Source of the DNA: an uncultured Peptococcaceae bacterium
GTDB taxonomy: Bacteria > Bacillota > Desulfotomaculia > Desulfotomaculales > Desulfallaceae
Length of the DNA stretch: 6,867 nt
Assembly: GCA_913064925.1 (NCBI GenBank)
Contig: CAJYBN010000153.1
Span: 1 to 6,867, forward strand
Direction of reading: 5' to 3'
The notes beneath the pieces were generated by a model. The model did not search any database. It was not told where the DNA came from and saw nothing but the letters and a program-made list of their open reading frames with translations. Positions 1 to 5,175 of this stretch are shown one piece after another (positions within the stretch are counted from its first letter, which is position 1; each line of letters opens with the position of its first letter). The position numbers were made by a program, and so were the translations under genes.

Positions 1-608
1 TTCATCTGGTCGTGCAATCCAGCTACGGCGACGAGGACGAACGCAAAAATATCGTCGCAGTGTTGGACCGGGCTGTCATTGCCGGTGAGTTCGTGGTGCG
101 CGCGGGGGAGCAGGGGCGGGAAATCCCGGTCAGGTACGAGCTGCCGGAAAATGTGCCGGTAACCGCAGGCCCCACGCGCCTGTACCTGGCTACTACTGCC
201 GACATCAGCGCGGCTGTTGACGCCAAGGACCGCGACCCGGTGGAAATACTTCCCGGCCCGCGCCAGGAAACGGTGATGCGGGCGCTGGAAAAGGAACTGG
301 GGTTTCGCCGCCAGCGCGGTACCGGGGAGTATAACGGCCGCTGGCAGCAGTTTGAGTACAGGCCGGCCGGTTTTATGCGCGGGCAATTGGACGAGCTGGA
401 AGTCGTCTACATTGTCCAGCCCGAGGGGGTGCGGCTGGTTATGGAAATAGATAAAAAAACCCGCGGGTTGAGCGGGCTGATAATGGACAAGCTGGATTTG
501 GACGAAAGACGCGTTTCCCTTTTCCTGCCCAACGAGCGGATAACCGACCCGCCGGGAGTGGCCAACCAGCTGGCTGATTTTCTGAAGCGCGAATACAGCC
601 GCATTTAG
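1..608 (+). CDS. spo0M: Spo0M-like sporulation-control protein (5' end cut off by the window)
   Basis: The reading frame is open from the first complete codon at position 3 (His-Leu-Val-Val-Gln...) to TAG at 606-608, about 201 residues. Bacillus subtilis Spo0M is about 258 residues, so roughly the first 50 residues lie outside the window. The GTG at 12 is an internal valine codon, not the start. Family signatures visible are an arrestin-like beta-rich part (REIPVRYELPENVPVTAG), the segment TTADISAAVDAKDRD, and the C-terminal block FMRGQLDELEVVY followed by KKTRGLSGLIMDKLDLDERR, which is the most characteristic part of the family. Spo0M is a soluble cytoplasmic arrestin-fold protein that affects early sporulation and cell-shape control; its biochemical role is poorly defined. 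It is convergent with the dehydratase operon and shows no functional link to it. The family call is by recognition of motifs and is fairly sure. Confidence 0.85.
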   Translation, partial: HLVVQSSYGDEDERKNIVAVLDRAVIAGEFVVRAGEQGREIPVRYELPENVPVTAGPTRLYLATTADISAAVDAKDRDPVEILPGPRQETVMRALEKELGFRRQRGTGEYNGRWQQFEYRPAGFMRGQLDELEVVYIVQPEGVRLVMEIDKKTRGLSGLIMDKLDLDERRVSLFLPNERITDPPGVANQLADFLKREYSRI

Positions 609-628
609 CGGCGGCGAGCCCGTGGGTG

Positions 629-661
629 CAGCTGGCGGCTGCTGTTCGGCCGCGGCAGCTG
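629..661. terminator. GC-rich hairpin between convergent genes, possible bidirectional terminator
   Basis: Bases 629-634 (CAGCTG) pair with 656-661 (CAGCTG), and 635-639 (GCGGC) pair with 649-653 (GCCGC). This gives an 11-base-pair stem with a two-base GG bulge and a nine-base loop. It lies in the 67-base gap between the spo0M stop and the activator stop, which is where a shared terminator belongs. No T-run follows on either strand, so it does not meet the standard rule for an intrinsic terminator. It may be a weak or Rho-assisted stop, or an mRNA 3'-end protector. Confidence 0.4.
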
Positions 662-675
662 GTGGGAACGCCCCC

Positions 676-1458
676 TTAAACCTTGATGTTCCCGGCCAGC
701 AGAGCGGCGCCCAGGGCAGCGGTAACCTCCGGCTCCTCCGGAACCAGCAGCCGGCAACGCAAGTGCTCGGCCAGGGCGTTGACTACGCCTTTATTACGGG
801 CAACGCCGCCGGTGAAAACAACTTCTGGTTCCAACCCGGTACGCGAGGCCAGCGAAGCCACCCTGGCGGCCACGGATGCGCAAACGCCGGCAACTATGTC
901 GGCTTTTTGCCTGCCTGCCGCGATGTGCGATATGACTTCGGACTCGGCAAAGACGGTGCAAATGGAAGATATGGGGCAGCTTTCTCCGGATTGGGCGGCC
1001 AAGTCGTCCAGGTCTTCCACCCGCACTTCCAGAGCGCCGGCCATGACTTCCAAGAAACGCCCGGTTCCTGCGGCGCACTTGTCGTTCATGGCAAAGTCGG
1101 CCACTTTGCCGCCCGGCAGCAGTTTTATCACTTTACTGTCCTGGCCGCCGATGTCGATGACCGTTCGGGCCGCGGGAAATAAGTGGGCGATGCCCCTGGC
1201 CTGACAGGTGATCTCGGATATTTCCCGGTCGGCGGGGAAGGTTACCCGGCCGTAACCGGTGGCTACAGTGGCGGAGATATCCTTTTTATCCAATCCTTTT
1301 TCCTTTAGTATTTCTTCCACCAGGCGTTCGGCCACGCGGCGACCGCTGTAACCGGACCTGTCCGCAGCCCGGGCTGCTACGGCGCCGGTATCGTCCACCA
1401 GAACTACCTTTGTGGTCAGTGAGCCGATGTCTATGCCCAGGTAATACTTGTTCAACAA
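676..1458 (-). CDS. BadF/BadG/HgdC-type ATP-dependent activator of a 2-hydroxyacyl-CoA dehydratase or benzoyl-CoA reductase-like enzyme
   Basis: This 260-residue protein is an ASKHA-fold ATPase. Proteins of this family are homodimers with one [4Fe-4S] cluster at the dimer interface. They use ATP hydrolysis to push a low-potential electron into the catalytic iron-sulfur heterodimer. Visible motifs are the phosphate-binding loop GIDIGSLTTK (8-17), DIGGQDSK (102-109), the adenosine-region VFTGGVARN (214-222) and ALGAALLA (248-255). Both cluster cysteines are present: Cys128 in NDKCAAGTGRFLE and Cys167 in SSICTVFAESE. The length fits HgdC (about 260) and is shorter than BcrA. The start is TTG at 1458, with GGAGG (1466-1470) seven bases upstream; a second TTG follows directly, and no ATG fits. 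It is the last gene of the operon, 13 bases after the BcrB-like gene. The weak start codon suits a protein needed in lower amounts than its target. The family call is secure; the partner is inferred from position. Confidence 0.93.
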   Translation of the reverse strand: MLNKYYLGIDIGSLTTKVVLVDDTGAVAARAADRSGYSGRRVAERLVEEILKEKGLDKKDISATVATGYGRVTFPADREISEITCQARGIAHLFPAARTVIDIGGQDSKVIKLLPGGKVADFAMNDKCAAGTGRFLEVMAGALEVRVEDLDDLAAQSGESCPISSICTVFAESEVISHIAAGRQKADIVAGVCASVAARVASLASRTGLEPEVVFTGGVARNKGVVNALAEHLRCRLLVPEEPEVTAALGAALLAGNIKV

Positions 1459-1471
1459 AATGCCACCTCCG

Positions 1472-2698
1472 TTATATGTCGCTGAGCGTTTCCAAAAACG
1501 CCTGTACCCGGTTGCGCACGGGCTCCTCGGCGAAAACGCGCTGGTCGGCCATGTCCGCTTCCACCACCAGGCCGGGAACCCCCGTTTCCTGCATTACCCG
1601 CCGGCGGATAACTTCCTGCACCAGCGAGTACGGTTTGCAGGAGCGGTTGGAATGCATAACGAAGCCGTCGGCATTATAATCCTTAATAAGTTCGATCATT
1701 TGCCGGGCCCGGAATTCCGGCGAGCGGTTGAGGAATATTTCCGTGTAAGTAGCGGCCAGGCTTTCCAGGGGATCGCCTTCCGTGAGTTCCATGACCCATC
1801 CCCCGCTGTAGGTATCGGTGACAAAGCAGGCACCCCGTTCGGAAAACATTTGGAAAAAGCCGAAAATGCGGTACCAAATAGCGATATTGTCCCAGACCAG
1901 GCGGATTTTTTCTCCGGGCACGGCTCCCTGTCCCTGCTGTACTCTGCTGTTGACCTCGTTTCTGAGCAGGCGGTAATAATGCACGGCCTGGGGCGTGCCC
2001 CGCAGAACAACGATGGGGGCCATGTGAATGAACAGGTCGGGCGCGTTCAGGGGCGAAGGCTTGGCCCGGCAAAAGCCCCGTATTTCCTTCCACAGGTTTA
2101 CCGTTTCCTTGCTTAAGGCCATATGGCGTTCCAGTTCCCGGCGGTCCAGCCGGCGCCCGGTAAAGTGCGCCAAAAAGTCGGCCATGTGCTTGAGCTGCTC
2201 CAATACGTATGATTTGGCGCTTTCGGTTAGTTCCCCCGGCAAAAACGGCGTGTCCAGGACCAATAGCGGCACCCGGAAAATGCGGGCCAGCGCTTCATAC
2301 CACTTCAGCACGGTACCGCAAATATTGTTGCAGGCCACCAGCAAATCGGGCTTGGGCAGGCCGCCCATGGGTGCCAGCTCGGGGCGCAGGATGGACCCGA
2401 TGTGCGAGCGCGCGTAAGAGCAAAGATCCTGCGAGTACCCGGCGGCTTCGGCCACCTGGCACAGCTGGGCGGAAACCCGCCTGGTACCGCATATGGCGCC
2501 GTAATTCTCGGGATATACCGGGTGAATGCGAAAAGCCCGCAGCAGTTCCACGGGCGCGCCGCTGGTTACCCAGGCCAGCGGGCGCCGCAAGGGCTTGCCC
2601 CAAAAACGGTGGTAACGGGTCAAAAAGTAGTAGCGGGTCATTAGTTTTTCCAGCCGGCGCGTGCTGGCCAGCGGTAGGTACTTGCGGTTTTCGGCCAT
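1472..2698 (-). CDS. BcrB/HgdA-type iron-sulfur subunit of a 2-hydroxyacyl-CoA dehydratase / benzoyl-CoA reductase-like enzyme
   Basis: The protein has 408 residues and should form one half of the catalytic heterodimer, binding a [4Fe-4S] cluster and probably the CoA thioester. Landmarks are VTSGAPVELLRAFRIHPVYP (44-63), the usual N-terminal block of the family; CSYARSHIG (93-101); VACNNICG (121-128); the segment around LVWDNIAIW (267-275); and HSNRSCKPYSLVQ (349-361). Cys93, Cys127 (or Cys123) and Cys354 are the likely cluster ligands, by the three-cysteine pattern known in this superfamily. The NRSCKPYS motif and the order of genes resemble BcrB of class I benzoyl-CoA reductase as I recall it, but the single small activator fits a dehydratase better. 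The ATG at 2698 is chosen because GGAG stands eight bases upstream. The frame extends to 2848, but that would overlap the preceding gene by 125 bases and adds no family-like sequence. There is no signal peptide or membrane segment. The substrate is unknown. Confidence 0.9.
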   Translation of the reverse strand: MAENRKYLPLASTRRLEKLMTRYYFLTRYHRFWGKPLRRPLAWVTSGAPVELLRAFRIHPVYPENYGAICGTRRVSAQLCQVAEAAGYSQDLCSYARSHIGSILRPELAPMGGLPKPDLLVACNNICGTVLKWYEALARIFRVPLLVLDTPFLPGELTESAKSYVLEQLKHMADFLAHFTGRRLDRRELERHMALSKETVNLWKEIRGFCRAKPSPLNAPDLFIHMAPIVVLRGTPQAVHYYRLLRNEVNSRVQQGQGAVPGEKIRLVWDNIAIWYRIFGFFQMFSERGACFVTDTYSGGWVMELTEGDPLESLAATYTEIFLNRSPEFRARQMIELIKDYNADGFVMHSNRSCKPYSLVQEVIRRRVMQETGVPGLVVEADMADQRVFAEEPVRNRVQAFLETLSDI

Positions 2699-2723
2699 GC
2701 TTGTTTCTCCTTTCGCACCCGAA

Positions 2724-3845
2724 CTAGAAGCTCTCCAGGAAAGCCTGCAGTCTCGTGCGTTCCTGCCCGCCAATTTCCGCCCCTTCCAATTCCAACACCA
2801 ACACGTGTAGTCCCGCACCGCGCAGGCGCTGCGAAAGCGGCACGGCATCCCAGGCGTGCGGCTCGCAGTACTTGCGGGTGACCAGTATTACGCCGTGGGC
2901 CTGTCTTGCCCGCGCCAGCTTCTCCAGGTGATCGGGGCGGGCATCGAGCCCGCGGTGCCGGCAGGGGCAGGGGGGCATGGCGATGTAGCGGCGGGCGATT
3001 GCTGCCAGCGGGTCATCTTTTCCGCCGGCATATGAACCTGTAAAGTGGCGGTAGCCGGTGCATGTGTCGTCGGCCACCACCCGGCCGCCCAGTTCCTCGA
3101 TGGAACGGAAAAGGTCGTCGTTTTCCAGCACGGCGCCGCTCACCAGGACGCGCCGCTTGTCGCCCGGGTCGGCCGCTTGTTCCTGCAGAGCCGGCAGGGC
3201 TGTTTCCAACGCCCGGGCGAAATCTGCACGGGGCATTACCTGGCCCGCCCGCAGCAGAGCCGCCACCAGCGGCGAGGGGAGCAGCGAGCGCATCTCGTCC
3301 AGCCGGGCCGCCAGCCGGCGAATGTGCTCGCAAAGCGCCAATGCCCGGTGCAGGTCTTCCCCGCCGGGCTGGTGTCCCGTCAGGCCGGCCAGGCGCTGCA
3401 GTAGAGCAGCTAGCTCTGCTTTAAAATATGCCAGCGCGCCCGGTGCATCCAGCCTGACGGGCGGCACCAACACCAAGGTGACGGCCTGCCCGGCGGTTTC
3501 CCCCCATATGCCGCCCAGGCACTGCATGGTGTCGCAGGTATGGGCGAAACCGACGCCGGCCAGGTTGTTGAACTTACCCTCTGCGGCCAGCGACAAGGTG
3601 TCCTTGGCTAGCGAGCAGCAATAAACGGGCAGCGCCGCCGGGGCACCGCGGGAAGAAGCGGGCAGCATGCGGAGCGGCTCAAGCCCTGCTGCCAAAACCA
3701 GCTCTTCCGGCCAGTAGCTGCAAAAATACCCGAAAAACCGCCGCCCGGGATAGCGGCCGGCCGCCTCCCTGCCGCTTAAGGCGGCTTCTTCAAGCAGCAG
3801 GTTCAGTTGTTCCTTTTCCTTGCTTGTTTTGACCATCCCGGTCAT
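2724..3845 (-). CDS. BcrC/HgdB-type iron-sulfur subunit of a 2-hydroxyacyl-CoA dehydratase / benzoyl-CoA reductase-like enzyme
   Basis: The protein has 373 residues, close to the usual 370-390 of BcrC/HgdB, and should be the second half of the catalytic heterodimer. Family blocks run in the expected order: GYFCSYWPEELVLAAGLEPLR (39-59, with Cys42), YCCSLAKDTL (75-84, Cys76/77), HTCDTMQCLGG (102-112, Cys104 and Cys109), DDTCTGYRHFTG (259-270), PPCPCRHRGLDARPDHLEKL (291-310) and RKYCEPHAWD (324-333, Cys327). Cys76 or 77, Cys104 and Cys327 are the likely cluster ligands. The end, QERTRLQAFLESF, is typical of the family. The start is ATG at 3845 with GGAGG (3855-3859) nine bases upstream; a GTG at 3866 lies upstream of that ribosome site and is rejected. 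It is the first enzyme gene of the operon, 80 bases after the regulator and 25 bases before the BcrB-like gene. Ten cysteines invite comparison with double-cubane proteins, but those are not paired with a BcrB-like partner. Confidence 0.9.
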   Translation of the reverse strand: MTGMVKTSKEKEQLNLLLEEAALSGREAAGRYPGRRFFGYFCSYWPEELVLAAGLEPLRMLPASSRGAPAALPVYCCSLAKDTLSLAAEGKFNNLAGVGFAHTCDTMQCLGGIWGETAGQAVTLVLVPPVRLDAPGALAYFKAELAALLQRLAGLTGHQPGGEDLHRALALCEHIRRLAARLDEMRSLLPSPLVAALLRAGQVMPRADFARALETALPALQEQAADPGDKRRVLVSGAVLENDDLFRSIEELGGRVVADDTCTGYRHFTGSYAGGKDDPLAAIARRYIAMPPCPCRHRGLDARPDHLEKLARARQAHGVILVTRKYCEPHAWDAVPLSQRLRGAGLHVLVLELEGAEIGGQERTRLQAFLESF

Positions 3846-3925
3846 TATTACAAACCTCCGATACACTGGTTAATCTTGGGGCCTTTTAACGGCACGGGCT
3901 CGCTTTCCCGCAGGGGCCCGCTGTA

Positions 3926-4639
3926 CTACTTTGCCGCGGCCGCTCCGCCCAGCAGGACGTCCACCGCGCCTTTCAAGTGCCGTTCCATTTCCCGGTAAGC
4001 TCTGTCCTCATCGCCGGCTGCTATGGCCGCGGTGATAAGCCTGTGCCCGTCGGCGCATTTTTGCCTGCGTTCCGGGGAACGGTGCAGGATGCCGGCATAC
4101 CGTTTCATAATGATCCACATGGTAGAGGCTACCGCAAAGAGCACCGGGCTTCTGCCCATCTGCCCGACCAGCTGGTGGAACTGGTGATCCAGGTCGGTGA
4201 ATGTTTCGGCGTCGCCGGGAAGAGGCGACATTTTTTGCAGCAGGTTATGGAGCCGGTCCAGGTCGGGCCCGGCGGCGCGGCGGGCGGCCAGCCTGGCCAT
4301 GTTGGACTCCACAATGATAATGGCTTCGCAGGCGCCCTGCATGGACTCCCTGTCCAGGCCGTCTTCGGCCAAGAAGCGAAAAATGATGGCTTCCAAGCTG
4401 CATTCCCTGGCGGGGTCCCGCACGAAAACGCCTTCTCCCACTTTTTTTTCCACGACGCGCATGAATTCCAAAACCCGCAAGGCCTCACGCAGCGACGCGC
4501 GGTTAACCCCCAGTTGAACGGCTAGATCCCGCTCGCCCGGCAGTTTCTGGCCCGGGCGGTAATGACCGTCCGTAATATGCTTGATGATCTGCACGGCTAT
4601 TTCTTCGTACAGGTTTTTCTTTTTAATGCGCTGCAGCAT
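3926..4639 (-). CDS. GntR-family transcriptional regulator, FadR/FCD subfamily
   Basis: This 237-residue protein has an N-terminal winged helix-turn-helix (about 10-75), with the GntR signature LPGERDLAVQLGVNRASLRE (33-52) continuing into the recognition helix region, and the wing GEGVFV (68-73). The C-terminal part (about 80-230) is a helical FCD ligand domain. Its metal-site residues are visible: Asp151 and His155 in DHQFH, His199 in DGHR, and His221 in MERHLKG. FCD domains of this type usually bind a metal ion and a carboxylic acid ligand. The start is ATG at 4639, with a moderate GGGTGG site (4649-4654) nine bases upstream. It is the first gene of the operon, ahead of the three enzyme genes. 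With its own promoter overlapped by a GntR-type palindrome, it probably represses itself and the enzymes until an acid or acyl-CoA intermediate appears. The true ligand cannot be read from sequence. The family call is secure. Confidence 0.95.
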   Translation of the reverse strand: MLQRIKKKNLYEEIAVQIIKHITDGHYRPGQKLPGERDLAVQLGVNRASLREALRVLEFMRVVEKKVGEGVFVRDPARECSLEAIIFRFLAEDGLDRESMQGACEAIIIVESNMARLAARRAAGPDLDRLHNLLQKMSPLPGDAETFTDLDHQFHQLVGQMGRSPVLFAVASTMWIIMKRYAGILHRSPERRQKCADGHRLITAAIAAGDEDRAYREMERHLKGAVDVLLGGAAAAK

Positions 4640-4673
4640 GGTTAAAAACCACCCAATTGATTCAATGGTTGAT

Positions 4674-4684
4674 TGGTCGAACCA
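4674..4684. promoter_or_regulatory. Candidate GntR/FadR-type operator, TGGT-N3-ACCA
   Basis: TGGT (4674-4677) and ACCA (4681-4684) form a perfect inverted repeat around CGA. This matches the TNGTNNNACNA pattern known for FadR-subfamily regulators. It lies 35 bases upstream of the regulator's ATG and about 5-15 bases past the start site expected from the promoter at 4696-4723, a usual place for a repressor site. A further TGGT (4666-4669), an ACCA (4648-4651) and two TTGATT direct repeats (4657-4662 and 4669-4674) crowd the same 40 bases and could be auxiliary half-sites. Binding is inferred, not shown. Confidence 0.6.
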
Positions 4685-4695
4685 GTTTGTTTTAA

Positions 4696-4723
4696 TTTAT
4701 CACGCGACTGGCATTGGCGTCAA
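4696..4723 (-). promoter_or_regulatory. Candidate sigma-A promoter of the regulator-dehydratase operon
   Basis: On the minus strand a -35 box TTGACG (4723-4718, five of six consensus bases) is followed after 16 bases by a -10 box GATAAA (4701-4696, four of six). Transcription would start near 4689, giving a leader of about 50 bases before the regulator's ATG. The match is reasonable for a regulated promoter and is supported by the palindrome just downstream. Confidence 0.5.
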
Positions 4724-4804
4724 CATATCAGGTAATAAAAAGAAAAGGTTTTTGGATAATTTGGATTAAAAGGTAAAGATAAGCAAATATATTAGGCAAT
4801 TAAC

Positions 4805-4818
4805 ACCCGGGCGCGGGT
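4805..4818. repeat. Short GC-rich inverted repeat ACCCG-N4-CGGGT
   Basis: Bases 4805-4809 and 4814-4818 form a five-base inverted repeat around GGCG, standing out in an otherwise AT-rich spacer. No T-run follows, so it is not a standard terminator. It could be a protein-binding site upstream of either divergent gene, or chance. Confidence 0.3.
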
Positions 4819-4981
4819 CAAGCTTTGCAGTATAGACAACCCAGTTGAATTTTAAGCGCACGTCTTTGCTTGTTCTTTCAAGGATGCCAATTTTTTCGAT
4901 GAAATAAATAGAGGTGTTCTGACCCTTTAAGTGTGCCGCGATTGCGAATCTAGTACCGGGGAATGGGAGATGTGTTTAGAA

Positions 4982-5017
4982 AGCATTGCAATGCTAATTT
5001 GCGTGTTTGTGCAATGC
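4982..5017. promoter_or_regulatory. Perfect 14-base palindrome plus repeated half-site, possible upstream activator sequence
   Basis: AGCATTGCAATGCT at 4982-4995 is identical to its reverse complement. Its inner octamer TGCAATGC (4987-4994) recurs exactly at 5010-5017, 23 bases further on, about two helical turns. The palindrome centre is about 124 bases before the GG of the sigma-54-like promoter, or near -148 from the expected start. Enhancer-type activators of sigma-54 promoters usually bind paired inverted repeats about 80-150 bases upstream, so the position fits. The activator itself is not in the window. Confidence 0.5.
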
Positions 5018-5109
5018 AAAATTGAAATGTGTTTTCTTAGTATTTAATATGCTTTCTGATTTTTAGAGCTATTGGCCATGTAACACATTTTTGGCATTTG
5101 AAGAAACAA

Positions 5110-5127
5110 CTGGTATAAGTCTTGCTT
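5110..5127 (+). promoter_or_regulatory. Candidate sigma-54 (-24/-12) promoter of the HpaB-family flavoprotein gene
   Basis: The stretch CTGGTATAAGTCTTGCTT has the invariant GG (5112-5113) and GC (5124-5125) separated by exactly ten bases, and the full TTGC of the -12 element. The -24 element is TGGTAT against the ideal TGGCAC. The start would be near 5137, about 39 bases before the ATG. A sigma-A alternative is TTGAAA (5022-5027), 17 bases, TAATAT (5045-5050), which matches less well at its -10 box. Confidence 0.55.
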
Positions 5128-5161
5128 AAAAATATAACCAGCAATTTATGAAATATTTTAT

Positions 5162-5168
5162 GGAGGAG
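5162..5168 (+). promoter_or_regulatory. Strong ribosome binding site GGAGGAG
   Basis: GGAGGAG lies with its GGAGG core (5162-5166) nine bases before the ATG at 5176. It fixes the start of the flavoprotein gene and suggests efficient translation. Confidence 0.85.
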
Positions 5169-5175
5169 TGTAAAA

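Larger units (their letters stand above)
4640..5175. other. 536-base AT-rich divergent intergenic region
   Basis: This region separates the minus-strand operon from the plus-strand flavoprotein gene and holds no credible coding sequence. From left to right it contains the operator and promoter of the operon (4674-4723), a very AT-rich stretch (15 G/C in the 60 bases 4741-4800), an inverted repeat ACCCG-N4-CGGGT (4805-4818), a stretch with nothing recognised (about 4820-4980), a perfect 14-base palindrome with a repeated half-site (4982-5017), a sigma-54-like promoter (5110-5127) and the ribosome site of the flavoprotein gene. Short open frames here (for example 4581-4769 plus and 5037-5237 minus) have no recognisable protein family and cross real signals. 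I see no tRNA or riboswitch fold. Confidence 0.7.

Noticed and set aside
683..1204. Plus-strand open frames of 173-186 residues over the activator gene
   Set aside because: They are antisense to a gene with full family motifs, have no family features, and are expected by chance in GC-rich DNA.
2699..2848. Longer start for the BcrB-like gene (458 residues)
   Set aside because: The extra 50 residues overlap the preceding gene, look like an out-of-frame shadow of it, and bypass the good ribosome site before the ATG at 2698.
3058..3624. Plus-strand open frame of 188 residues over the BcrC-like gene
   Set aside because: It is a Ser/Arg/Ala-rich antisense shadow without family features.
2724..3845. 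Double-cubane cluster protein (YjiM-like)
   Set aside because: Those proteins act as homodimers with an activator; here a second, BcrB-like subunit follows directly, and the motif order fits BcrC/HgdB.
3846..3866. GTG start at 3866 for the BcrC-like gene
   Set aside because: The GGAGG at 3855-3859 would then lie inside the coding sequence; it is correctly spaced for the ATG at 3845.
3895..3920. CGGGC/GCCCG stem between the regulator and the BcrC-like gene as a terminator or attenuator
   Set aside because: It has only five pairs with a 16-base loop and no T-run; too weak to annotate in GC-rich DNA.
4640..5175. tRNA, riboswitch or CRISPR repeat in the long intergenic region
   Set aside because: No cloverleaf, no conserved riboswitch core and no regularly spaced repeats are visible.
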